DNA of 23,615 bases from an uncultured bacterium (lineage in GTDB: Bacteria > Bacteroidota > Bacteroidia > Bacteroidales > JACABE01), in contig CAIWDQ010000375.1 of assembly GCA_903911455.1 (NCBI GenBank), forward strand, positions 1-23,615, written 5' to 3'. A program made the translations under genes and the position numbers. Shown piece after piece: positions 8,381 to 16,076 of the stretch (position 1 is its first letter; every line of letters begins with the position of its first letter). The notes beneath the pieces are model-generated. The model worked only from the letters and a program-made list of their open reading frames with translations. It was not told the origin of the DNA and ran no database searches.

Positions 8381-8602
8381 ATGACAATACCAAGAGTGTT
8401 TATATCATTTGAATATATTTAAATGACCATACCAAGGTTGGATACATCATTTATTTATATTCAAATGACCATACCAAGAGTGTTTATGTCGTTTGAATAT
8501 ATTTAAATGACCATACCAAGGTTGGGTACATCGTTTAAATATATTCAAATGACCATACCATGCTTGGATACATCGTTTGAATATATTCGAATGACAATAC
8601 CA
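8381..8602. repeat. 42-bp tandem array 1, five units and a partial sixth
   Basis: Units begin with ATGACCATACCA or ATGACAATACCA at 8381, 8423, 8465, 8507, 8549 and 8591, exactly 42 bases apart with no indel. Units 1 and 3 (AGAGTGTTTAT after CCA) alternate with units 2 and 4 (AGGTTGG.TACAT), so the array grew partly by duplication of an 84-base pair of units. Each unit boundary holds an A/T-centred dyad with core such as TTTGAATATATTTAAA (8408-8423), which extends to 22 bases with one mismatched or wobble pair. Dyad centres are about 8415, 8457, 8499, 8541 and 8583; the second is degraded. The array lies 75 bases upstream of a sigma-54-like site. No ORF runs through it. Confidence 0.95.
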
Positions 8603-8676
8603 ATATTTAGCAAACAATTTTCACAATTCAAAACCCTAATTACACGACTATTATAATTATTCCCAAAAAATAGCTT

Positions 8677-8692
8677 TGGCACGGTATTTGTA
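8677..8692 (+). promoter_or_regulatory. Sigma-54-like -24/-12 promoter
   Basis: TGGCACGGTATTTGTA matches the RpoN consensus TGGCACGN4TTGCA at all fixed positions but one (T for C in TTGC), with the correct 4-base spacer between CACG and TTG. The predicted transcript would begin near 8703 and run into the gene at 8830 with a leader of about 125 bases. The five dyads of the 42-bp array lie upstream at roughly -120 to -290, in the range used by activators. No rpoN or activator gene is in the window. Confidence 0.6.
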
Positions 8693-8780
8693 TAGAGGGC
8701 ATTCTTTTTTTGGTGAAAAAGATGTTATTTTATCCTTTTAAGGATTTAATTTTTATTTTTGATAAAATAATTGAAACGTT

Positions 8781-8813
8781 TTTGCTTTTATTGCGTCTAA
8801 TTGTATATCTTTG
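8781..8813 (+). promoter_or_regulatory. Housekeeping Bacteroidota promoter (-33/-7)
   Basis: TTTG (8781-8784), 21 bases, TATCTTTG (8806-8813) followed by C. This fits both the -33 TTTG and the -7 TAnnTTTG consensus. It is 16 bases before the ATG at 8830 and gives a very short leader. With the sigma-54-like site upstream the gene appears to have two promoters. Confidence 0.65.
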
Positions 8814-8829
8814 CTACTTATTATTTATA

Positions 8830-10212
8830 ATGAATAAAGCAATCATCATAATAATCATATCTCTATTTGCATTTACTAATCTAAATGCACAGGTTCTTAG
8901 TCCTAACCTGGTTCAAAATCCTTCATTTGAAGTATTCAGTTCCTGCCCTTTAGGAACTGATGAACTTTATTTAGCGACTCACTGGTGGGGATTTAGTACT
9001 GAATATTATAATGCTTGTGGCCTACCTGGTACTTTTTCTGTGCCTTTAAATGTTGGTGGATTTCAAAATGCTCATACAGGAGTAGCTTATGCTGCTTGTG
9101 CTATTTATGAAAATAATAATTATAGAGAGACAATAAAAACAATATTAAGTGATTCGTTGATTGCAAATAAAAGATATTGCACTAAATTTTATATCTCTCT
9201 TGCTGAATATACTTATATATGGAGTCCTACTGCTTATGTATTATTAGATTCAATAGGTATGCTTATTACAAAAGATTCAGTACAGGATAATACACTCCCC
9301 ATTTTTAATAATGGAATTAAAGTTCAAAATGATATTTTTAATATAGATACTATTAATTGGTCTAAAATAACAAATACGTTTATTTCTAATGGAGGAGAAC
9401 AATATTTAACAATAGGTAACTTTGATAATTTTATTATAAACTATCCGTCTAATTTATCAGGTCGCACTTATATTTATATAGATGATGTTTCAGTGTGTGA
9501 GTGTAGCTTTGCATTTAGCTTAGGGAATGATACTACATTATGCGAAGGAGAAACATTAGTTTTAAATCCTAATATGCCTAATGCCATTTATAAATGGCAG
9601 GATAGTAGCCATGTTGCAACATATACTGTTACTAAAGCAGGTACTTACTGGGTAAGGGCTTACTTCCCTGATTATGGTATTACAACTTCCGATACTATTA
9701 TAATTAATTATTTACCCTTACCTATTATTAATTTAGGTAGCGATTATAAATTATGCCAAGGAGATACAATTACACTTAATGCTACAATTAACAAAGGTAG
9801 TTATCTTTGGCAGGATGGATCAACATCTCCTATATCTAAGATAACACAATTAGGATATTACTGGGTAAAAGTTACAGACACAACAACAAAATGCAGCTCA
9901 ACAGATAATATAAATGTTACATATTCTAATTGTAATCCAATTAATATTCCTAATTCTTTTACTCCTAATGGAGATGGTTTGAATGATGAATTTAAAATAG
10001 TAACATTAGCAGAGTTTAGTGAGTTTAAGATGATTATATATAATCGTTGGGGAGAATTGCTATTCGAAAGTACAGATAAGAATAAAGGTTGGGATGGAAC
10101 CTTTAAAGGTAAGTTTGTACCTTATGGTGTGTATGTTTATTTGGTTACAGGCATCATTAAAGATACAAATGAGCAGATAAAAAGAAATGGAACGGTAACA
10201 TTACTGAGATAA
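8830..10212 (+). CDS. Secreted adhesin-like protein with type B (gliding-motility-associated) T9SS sorting domain
   Basis: A 460-residue exported protein. The ATG at 8830 is chosen because it opens directly into a signal peptide ('MNKAIIIIIISLFAFTNLNA', cleavage before Q21); the frame is open upstream to 8710, but only with a weak TTG start. After the signal comes a galactose-binding-like domain ('NLVQNPSFEVFSSCP' to 'YIYIDDVSVCEC', about 26-225). Two Ig-like modules follow, each starting 'LGnD..LC.G(E/D)T' and containing 'Y.WQDgS', about 230-315 and 320-395. The C-terminal 'NIPNSFTPNGDGLNDEF' to 'NGTVTLLR' segment (about 375-460) is the CHU_C/gliding-motility-associated sorting domain, which sends proteins through the type IX system. 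There is no enzyme motif, so a surface or matrix binding role is inferred. It is convergent with lspA. Confidence 0.88.
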   Translation: MNKAIIIIIISLFAFTNLNAQVLSPNLVQNPSFEVFSSCPLGTDELYLATHWWGFSTEYYNACGLPGTFSVPLNVGGFQNAHTGVAYAACAIYENNNYRETIKTILSDSLIANKRYCTKFYISLAEYTYIWSPTAYVLLDSIGMLITKDSVQDNTLPIFNNGIKVQNDIFNIDTINWSKITNTFISNGGEQYLTIGNFDNFIINYPSNLSGRTYIYIDDVSVCECSFAFSLGNDTTLCEGETLVLNPNMPNAIYKWQDSSHVATYTVTKAGTYWVRAYFPDYGITTSDTIIINYLPLPIINLGSDYKLCQGDTITLNATINKGSYLWQDGSTSPISKITQLGYYWVKVTDTTTKCSSTDNINVTYSNCNPINIPNSFTPNGDGLNDEFKIVTLAEFSEFKMIIYNRWGELLFESTDKNKGWDGTFKGKFVPYGVYVYLVTGIIKDTNEQIKRNGTVTLLR

Positions 10213-10240
10213 AGAGACTAAGAGAGGGAGAGACAGGGTT

Positions 10241-10261
10241 AATTATTAATTATTAATTAAT
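10241..10261. repeat. Heptamer repeat AATTATT x3
   Basis: AATTATT, AATTATT, AATTAAT in tandem. The repeat runs over the stop codon of lspA (10257-10259). It belongs to the same period-7 AATTNNN class as 14822-14856, 18084-18111 and 23218-23245. Confidence 0.6.
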
Positions 10262-10901
10262 TTGTAGTTTCTTCAGCAATAGTTTCAGGAACTACTTCTT
10301 CTGTATGTTTCTTAAAAAAACGTTTCTGGAAAAGAATAAGCATCACCACTCCCATAGTAATTGATGAATCGGCAAGGTTAAACACAGGACGGAAGAAAAC
10401 AAATTCCTCACCACCCCATACAGGAAACCATGATGGAAAGTGAGATTCAATAATAGGAAAGTAAAACATATCAACTACTTTGCCATGCAAAAAAGCAGCA
10501 TAACCACCTCCTTTAGGAAACAAATTAGCTATAGCAAAATAACTTTCGTTAAATATCATACCATAAAAAGCACTGTCTAATATATTGCCAAGAGCTCCGG
10601 CAAATATAAAACTCATACATATAATTAAGAGTTTATCTGCTTGTTCTTTTATAAGTTTTAATACATACCATCCAATAGCTCCAACAGCAATTATCCTGAA
10701 CAAACTTAAGATAAGTTTACCAAATCCTCCTCCGAAACGCATACCAAAAGCCATGCCTTCGTTCTCGGTAAAATGTATGATAAACCAGTTTCCGGCAACA
10801 TGTATTTCTTGCCCTAACGACATATGGGTTTTGATCCATATCTTAATAAACTGATCAAGAAAAAGAATCAGAAAAACTATTATCAGTGATTTTTTAAGCA
10901 T
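10257..10901 (-). CDS. lspA: Lipoprotein signal peptidase (signal peptidase II)
   Basis: LspA is an inner-membrane aspartyl protease that removes the signal peptide of prolipoproteins after diacylglyceryl modification. The protein is 214 residues from the ATG at 10901, a start that gives the usual 'MLKKSLIIVFLILFLDQFIKIWIK' type N-terminus (not quoted in full); an ATG at 10925 would add 8 residues. Landmarks are 'NEGMAFG', 'GALGNILDSAFYG' (first catalytic Asp) and 'FNLADSSI' (second catalytic Asp). There are four membrane segments. The roughly 45-residue insertion between the last two ('YFAIANLFPKGGGYAAFLHG' onwards) is typical of Bacteroidota LspA, and the usual R after the first Asp is S, again as in this phylum. 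It is the last gene of ileS - dksA-like - lspA. Confidence 0.93.
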   Translation of the reverse strand: MLKKSLIIVFLILFLDQFIKIWIKTHMSLGQEIHVAGNWFIIHFTENEGMAFGMRFGGGFGKLILSLFRIIAVGAIGWYVLKLIKEQADKLLIICMSFIFAGALGNILDSAFYGMIFNESYFAIANLFPKGGGYAAFLHGKVVDMFYFPIIESHFPSWFPVWGGEEFVFFRPVFNLADSSITMGVVMLILFQKRFFKKHTEEVVPETIAEETTN

Positions 10902-10930
10902 ATATATAATATGTAAGGCACACATTTAGC

Positions 10931-10960
10931 TTAAAGACGTTTTTTAATTAACGCCTTTAA
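10931..10960 (-). promoter_or_regulatory. Hairpin between the DksA-like gene and lspA
   Basis: TTAAAGACGTT (10931-10941) pairs with AACGCCTTTAA (10950-10960) with one mismatch and an 8-base loop. On the minus strand no T run follows it, so it is unlikely to be a strong terminator. It could be an mRNA-processing or stability structure in front of lspA. Confidence 0.4.
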
Positions 10961-10992
10961 ACATTATATGTATAATAAAATTCAATTTGGAA

Positions 10993-11397
10993 TTAAATTC
11001 GTTTGTTGTTACCTTGGTTAAGTTTCGCATCTATGCTTAAAGTAGCATGAGGAACAACACGTAATCTTTCTTTAGGAATTAATTTACCGGTTTCCCTGCA
11101 AACACCATAAGTCTTGTTTTCAATCCTTACCAATGCAGCTTCTAATGATTTAATAAACTTATGCTGACGAGCAGCAAGCCTTGAGTTTTCTTCTTTCGAC
11201 ATAACCTGATAGCCTTCTTCCAATACCTTAAAAGTAGGAGAGGTGTCGCTTATATCATTTTCACCACCTGTAGTGTAAGCTTCTTTTAAAACTTCAAGAT
11301 CTTCACGAGCTTTTTCAAGCTTATTAAGGATTATTTCCTTAAATTCCATTAGTTCTTCTTCTGAATATCTTGTTTTAACGTTTTCTGCTTGTGTCAT
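10993..11397 (-). CDS. TraR/DksA family protein without zinc-finger cysteines
   Basis: A 134-residue cytoplasmic protein with a long N-terminal coiled-coil region (about 13-95) and a C-terminal globular part 'TYGVCRETGKLIPKERLRVVPHATLSID'. In E. coli DksA four cysteines bind zinc here; this protein retains only C100, with 'PHAT' where the second CxxC would be. That pattern is usual for Bacteroidota members. DksA binds RNA polymerase through the secondary channel and modulates promoters with ppGpp; whether this homologue does so is inferred from fold only. An acidic 'GGENDISDTSP' loop at 44-54 lies at the expected coiled-coil tip. It lies 28 bp after ileS and 91 bp before lspA and is very likely co-transcribed with both. 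Confidence 0.85.
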   Translation of the reverse strand: MTQAENVKTRYSEEELMEFKEIILNKLEKAREDLEVLKEAYTTGGENDISDTSPTFKVLEEGYQVMSKEENSRLAARQHKFIKSLEAALVRIENKTYGVCRETGKLIPKERLRVVPHATLSIDAKLNQGNNKRI

Positions 11398-11425
11398 TGT
11401 TTTTGTTTGTTTCGTTTTATTAAAC

Positions 11426-14400
11426 TTAATTTTTATAAATAGAAATAAAAGTAGTAATATCTTCCGTTAATTCTATTTCCTGTTTAGTGCTCTCATTTAT
11501 AACATCAACCATCTCTAAAGAATCAGTCAAAGTTTCGGAGCAAATGTATGAAATATTATTGTTAACAGCACTAGTAATTTCACTATTATTTTCAATTTTA
11601 ACATTTATTCTGTCTGTTACTTCAAAGTTATTATCCTTGCGAAGGTTCTGAATACGATTAACTAACTCGCGTGCGATACCTTCTTCCTTTAGTTGAGGAG
11701 TAATTGAAATATCAAGCGCAACAGTTAAGGTTCCCATATTAGCAACCACCCAACCCGGGATGTCTTCGGTTATAATTTCAACATCAGATATTAATAATTC
11801 AACAGCTTCGCCTTCAATAGTTAGATTATATACACCTTCAGCTTCTATTTTAATAATATCATCTTGTGTAAATAATCCTACAGCAGCAGCTATTTGCTTC
11901 ATCATCTTACCATACTTTGGTCCTAATGTTTTAAAGTTAGGTTTGATATTCTTAACCAGAATGCCGGTGTCTGCTAAGTATTCAATTCCTTTAATATTTA
12001 CTTCAGATAAGATAAGATTTTCTATAGCTTTAATCTGTGCTTTGAACTTAGCATCTGCAGCAGGAATCATAATCTTATTCAATGGCTGACGAACTCTTAA
12101 GTTAGTCTTTTTTCTTAAAGATAAAACCATTGAAGAAATCTTTTGAGCCAATTGCATACGTTCTTCCAGATCTTTATCAATAAACTTATCATCAGCAATT
12201 GGGAAATCAGTTAAGTGAACTGATTCAGCTTTTAATTGTCCTGTTACATTATTCAAATCCTGGAACAATCTATCCATAAAGAAAGGAGCAATTGGAGCGG
12301 CTAACTGAGCAATAGTAACTAAACATTTGTATAGAGTTTGATAAGCTGATATCTTATCTTCGGTGTAAACACCTTTCCAGAATCTTCTTCTGCACAAACG
12401 AACATACCAGTTACTTAAATACTCATCAACAAATTCCTGAATAACTCTTCCTGCTTTTGTAGGTTCGTAATCTGCATAATATTCATCTACAGATATAATA
12501 AGAGTATTTAATTCAGAAAGTATCCATCTATCTATTTCAGGACGGTCTACTAAAGCTATTTCTTTTTCACTAAAAGTAAAACCATCTATATTAGCATACA
12601 AAGAAAAGAAACTATAAGTATTATATAATGTGCCAAAGAACTTACGCTGCACTTCACCGATACCTTCTAAGTCAAACTTAAGGTTGTCCCAAGGCTGAGA
12701 GTTAGTAATCATATACCAACGGGTTGCATCAGGGCCATACTTTTCAATAGTTTCAAAAGGATCAACTGCATTGTTTAATCTTTTTGACATCTTGTTGCCC
12801 ACTTTATCAAGAACTAAACCATTAGATAAGCAATTCTTAAAAGCAACATCATCAAACATCATAACAGCAATAGCATGCAGTGTAAAGAACCATCCTCTTG
12901 TCTGATCAACACCTTCAGCGATAAAGTCAGCAGGGAAAGCTCCCTTCCAACCTTCAACACTCGTGTGCGCAGGAGGAGCATCAAATGGATAATGATATTG
13001 AGCGTAAGGCATAGCTCCTGAATCAAACCAAACATCTATAAGGTCAGTTTCGCGTGTCATCTTAAGGCCTTTGCTAGATACTAAGAAGATGTCATCAACA
13101 TATGGGCGATGTAAATCAAAAGAGTTATAATCTTTAGAAGCATATGGATTTGTTTCCATAAATCCTGCCTTAATTGACTTCTTTATTTCATTACTTAATT
13201 GTTCTATTGAACCTATGCAAATCTCTTCGCTTCTATCATCGGTAACCCATATTGGAAGCGGAGTTCCCCAGTATCTTGAACGGGAAAGATTCCAGTCAAC
13301 AAGATTCTCCAACCAATTACCAAAACGTCCCGAACCTGTTGATTCAGGTTTCCAGTTAATGGTTTTATTAAGTTCTATCATTCTATCCTTAACAGCAGTG
13401 GTTTTAATAAACCAAGAGTCTAAAGGATAATATAAGATAGGTTTATCTGTTCTCCAGCAATGTGGATAAGAGTGTTCGTATTTCTCAACTTTAAAAGCTT
13501 TGTTCTCTTTCTTAAGTTTAACAATGATCTCAACATCTACACTTTCGTCAGTCTTAGGATCGTAGTCAGGTTTATATTCGCTCTTAACGAACTTACCTGC
13601 AAACTCTCCCATGGTATCAATAAACTTACCTTGCTTATCAACCATAGTTAAAGCACCAATACCATTTTGTTTGGCAACGCGGAAGTCATCTGCACCAAAA
13701 CTTGGAGCAATATGAACTATACCTGTACCATCTTCGGTAGTAACGAAATCCCCAATTATAACTCTGAAAGCATCGCCATCTTCAGGTTGAGCATAAGGCA
13801 ATAATTGCTCATAGCGCATACCGTTTAATTCAGAACCTTTATAGCTTTCGCAAAATACAAAAGGAATATTTTTGTCACCTGCAATATATTCTTCCAGCTT
13901 TAGTTCTGCATTCTTTTCAGGGAAATACTTTCCTAAAAGATCTATACCTAAAATAACTGTAATAGGCAGGCTTGTATATGGATTAAAAGTCTTAACTTTT
14001 ACATATTCTATATTCTTACCAACAGCCAAGGCAGTATTTGAAGGCAAAGTCCATGGAGTAGTTGTCCAAGCCATAAAGAAAAGATCACCATGAAGATTGC
14101 TGAAAAGCTTTTCAGATTTCTCATCTTTTATAACCTTAAACTGTGCAACAGCAGTATTATCCTTTACATTGCGATAACATCCCGGTTGATTAAGTTCATG
14201 TGTACTTAAACCGGTTCCGGCAGCAGGAGAATAGGGTTGAATAGTATATCCTTTGTAAAGCAATCCCTTTTTGTAAAGCTCACTCAAAAGATACCAGCAA
14301 CTCTCAATATAAGTATTTTCAAAGGTAATATATGGATCACTAAGGTCAACCCAGTAGCCGATCTTACGGGTAAGATCATCCCATAGGTCCTTGTATTTCA

Positions 14401-14776
14401 TCACCTCTTTCTTACATTGATGGTTGTAATCGTCAACAGAAATAGTTTTGCCTATATCCTCTTTAGTAATACCCAGTGTTTTTTCAACGGCTATTTCAAT
14501 AGGTAAACCATGTGTATCCCAACCAGCTTTACGACGGACATAAAATCCCTTTTGTGTCTTGTATCTACAGAAAATATCTTTAATAGCACGCGCCATAACA
14601 TGGTGGATGCCCGGTTGTCCGTTAGCTGAAGGAGGTCCTTCATAAAATACATAAGGTTCATGGCCCTCACGATAGTCAAGACTCTTCTCAAATATTTTGT
14701 TCTCTTCCCAACTTTTAAGCATGTCTTTGCCTAGCTGGGTAAGGTTTAGTTGTTTGTATTCAGTGTATTTCTTCAT
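11426..14776 (-). CDS. ileS: Isoleucyl-tRNA synthetase, IleRS2-like
   Basis: This class I aminoacyl-tRNA synthetase charges tRNA-Ile and edits mischarged valine. The protein has 1116 residues, longer than the 900-940 of E. coli-type IleRS. The HIGH-type motif is GIHH at 56-59 ('PPSANGQPGIHHVMARAI'). The editing (CP1) domain follows ('WTTTPWTLPSNTALAV', 'GTGIVHIAPSFGADD'). The KMSKS-type motif is KMSKR at 662-666. The anticodon-binding domain and a long C-terminal extension with 'RELVNRIQNLRKDNNFEVTD' close the protein; the zinc-binding cysteines of the E. coli C-terminus are absent. Length and KMSKR fit the eukaryote-like IleRS2 type, which is generally less sensitive to mupirocin. It heads the unit with the DksA-like gene and lspA. 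No T-box leader is seen. Confidence 0.97.
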   Translation of the reverse strand: MKKYTEYKQLNLTQLGKDMLKSWEENKIFEKSLDYREGHEPYVFYEGPPSANGQPGIHHVMARAIKDIFCRYKTQKGFYVRRKAGWDTHGLPIEIAVEKTLGITKEDIGKTISVDDYNHQCKKEVMKYKDLWDDLTRKIGYWVDLSDPYITFENTYIESCWYLLSELYKKGLLYKGYTIQPYSPAAGTGLSTHELNQPGCYRNVKDNTAVAQFKVIKDEKSEKLFSNLHGDLFFMAWTTTPWTLPSNTALAVGKNIEYVKVKTFNPYTSLPITVILGIDLLGKYFPEKNAELKLEEYIAGDKNIPFVFCESYKGSELNGMRYEQLLPYAQPEDGDAFRVIIGDFVTTEDGTGIVHIAPSFGADDFRVAKQNGIGALTMVDKQGKFIDTMGEFAGKFVKSEYKPDYDPKTDESVDVEIIVKLKKENKAFKVEKYEHSYPHCWRTDKPILYYPLDSWFIKTTAVKDRMIELNKTINWKPESTGSGRFGNWLENLVDWNLSRSRYWGTPLPIWVTDDRSEEICIGSIEQLSNEIKKSIKAGFMETNPYASKDYNSFDLHRPYVDDIFLVSSKGLKMTRETDLIDVWFDSGAMPYAQYHYPFDAPPAHTSVEGWKGAFPADFIAEGVDQTRGWFFTLHAIAVMMFDDVAFKNCLSNGLVLDKVGNKMSKRLNNAVDPFETIEKYGPDATRWYMITNSQPWDNLKFDLEGIGEVQRKFFGTLYNTYSFFSLYANIDGFTFSEKEIALVDRPEIDRWILSELNTLIISVDEYYADYEPTKAGRVIQEFVDEYLSNWYVRLCRRRFWKGVYTEDKISAYQTLYKCLVTIAQLAAPIAPFFMDRLFQDLNNVTGQLKAESVHLTDFPIADDKFIDKDLEERMQLAQKISSMVLSLRKKTNLRVRQPLNKIMIPAADAKFKAQIKAIENLILSEVNIKGIEYLADTGILVKNIKPNFKTLGPKYGKMMKQIAAAVGLFTQDDIIKIEAEGVYNLTIEGEAVELLISDVEIITEDIPGWVVANMGTLTVALDISITPQLKEEGIARELVNRIQNLRKDNNFEVTDRINVKIENNSEITSAVNNNISYICSETLTDSLEMVDVINESTKQEIELTEDITTFISIYKN

Positions 14777-14807
14777 TACTATTAGTTAGCTCTTTTTTAA
14801 AGAGGTG

Positions 14808-14815
14808 CAAAAGTA
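14808..14815 (-). promoter_or_regulatory. -7 promoter element for the ileS unit
   Basis: On the minus strand TACTTTTG followed by CACC matches TAnnTTTG, 31 bases before the ileS ATG. The -33 position falls inside the heptamer repeat at 14822-14856, where no TTTG is present. Confidence 0.6.
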
Positions 14816-14821
14816 ATAATA

Positions 14822-14856
14822 AATTATGAATTATGAATTATGAATTATGAATTATG
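14822..14856. repeat. Heptamer repeat AATTATG x5
   Basis: Five perfect tandem copies of AATTATG. The repeat begins 6 bases upstream (in ileS direction) of the ileS -7 element and so occupies the whole -33 region. It also lies 42 bases from the end of the ndpA-like gene. Confidence 0.9.
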
Positions 14857-14898
14857 TGAGGAAAAGGCTTTTAGACTTTTATTTATTTAGGCTCCCTC

Positions 14899-15945
14899 TT
14901 AAGACATTTCTTCTTTATAAAATAATTTGTAGTACTTCATCCCATTATTTTCATCAGTACCATTTTCAATCATATCTCTGTTGCCATGCACGTAGATGTG
15001 AAAATTTTTATCTAACTTAATCACGCTTTTCATCACACGCGCTTGTTTTTTGACTGCTGCATCCGAAATATCAAATTCATCAGATATTTTCATATCCCGT
15101 TCGTCTTCGTATTGGTTTTTATAAGTTTTAAAACTTTCTATCAATTCCGGAGCTTTGATAACCTCGTTTGCAAATTCATTTAAATCAAAAGCATCATTCT
15201 CTTTAAAGAATTTTGCCGATTTATTAAGCATGTCAGCCTGGTCAACTTTAGTCATTTCATATTCCTCGGGTAAATGCTCTACTACAAAGCTCTTACAAAA
15301 GTTAATTGCATTCTGGGTGTCGTGATAATCATCAGATCGCGGACGCAAATGAAGGAAATCATCAATCCAATATAAGGCTTCTCCACCTTTACTCAGGTTA
15401 TCAACAACTGCTGCCAGATAGCCTTTTTCTTTTTCGGTATTCAAAATTAAGCAGCCTTTATCTAATTTATTAATATTAATACCGGCATCACTTTCAATAC
15501 CATAACCTTCTCCTACATTGTATATCTTCAGATATGTTTCGCGGGTTTCCGATTTAAATATCCCAACTGCATCCATCGGTTCACCATCAATATTACAATC
15601 TTTAAAATACACAATATACAACTCACCACCTTTAATTTTAGGATGAACTGATTGCTCATAAAGATGTTTGGCAATATTTACAGATTGCTCATATAAATTA
15701 TCAGGATCATCAAAGATTGCAGAAACGTAGCTATATACTTCATTGAGATTAAGGTCAGTTTCGTGCGATAGGTTATAAAATTCATTTTGCTTAAAAGGAG
15801 AAAAGAAATATTTTAAAAGGAGTTCTTCCAGCAGTTCGTTAATTCTAACCGGTTCTTTTGAAAACTTTATGCCTTCTTCATTCAATTTATTGCCTGTCTT
15901 ATGCAAAACAATTGCCTCAATCTTAGCGAATTCAGAGTTTATCAT
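14899..15945 (-). CDS. Nucleoid-associated protein, NdpA/YejK (37 kDa) family
   Basis: A 348-residue cytoplasmic protein of the NA37 family (E. coli YejK). Members associate with the nucleoid, but their exact role is not settled. Family landmarks are the N-terminal 'EFAKIEAIVLHKTGNKLNEEGI', the 'FKQNEFYNLSHETDLNLNEVY' segment, 'GGELYIVYFKDC', 'FKSETRETYLKIY', 'YWIDDFLHLRPRSDDYHDTQNAI' and a C-terminal 'DKNFHIYVHGNRDMIENG'. The short internal duplication 'LYEQS' at about 83 and 91 is within one helix and is not a rearrangement. It is a single-gene unit; a weak -7 (TACTTTTA, 15976-15983) lies about 30 bases upstream. No terminator hairpin is visible before ileS. Confidence 0.88.
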   Translation of the reverse strand: MINSEFAKIEAIVLHKTGNKLNEEGIKFSKEPVRINELLEELLLKYFFSPFKQNEFYNLSHETDLNLNEVYSYVSAIFDDPDNLYEQSVNIAKHLYEQSVHPKIKGGELYIVYFKDCNIDGEPMDAVGIFKSETRETYLKIYNVGEGYGIESDAGININKLDKGCLILNTEKEKGYLAAVVDNLSKGGEALYWIDDFLHLRPRSDDYHDTQNAINFCKSFVVEHLPEEYEMTKVDQADMLNKSAKFFKENDAFDLNEFANEVIKAPELIESFKTYKNQYEDERDMKISDEFDISDAAVKKQARVMKSVIKLDKNFHIYVHGNRDMIENGTDENNGMKYYKLFYKEEMS

Positions 15946-15975
15946 GTTAATTATAATTATGGTTTGAAATTTTTT

Positions 15976-15983
15976 ATAAAAGT
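15976..15983 (-). promoter_or_regulatory. Weak -7 element for the NdpA-like gene
   Basis: On the minus strand TACTTTTA differs from TAnnTTTG at the last base; it is 30 bases before the ATG. No -33 is seen. Confidence 0.35.
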
Positions 15984-16032
15984 ACTACTAATAAACGACA
16001 CAGAGTGAGAAAAGATTTTTATTTATGTGTTT

Positions 16033-16069
16033 TTCTCCGATAAGCGGATTAAAACCGATAATCGGAGAA
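16033..16069. repeat. Hairpin, 9-bp stem TTCTCCGAT/ATCGGAGAA
   Basis: TTCTCCGAT (16033-16041) pairs perfectly with ATCGGAGAA (16061-16069). The loop contains AGCGG and ACCG, which could pair further. It is followed 8 bases later by a second hairpin. There is no T run on the minus strand, so terminator function for the nucleotidyltransferase gene is doubtful. Confidence 0.55.
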
Positions 16070-16076
16070 TATGTTA

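Noticed and set aside
8710..8829. N-terminal extension of the T9SS cargo protein (start at 8710)
   Set aside because: It would begin with TTG, put 40 residues before a normal signal peptide and remove the -33/-7 promoter from the intergenic region. The ATG at 8830 is better.
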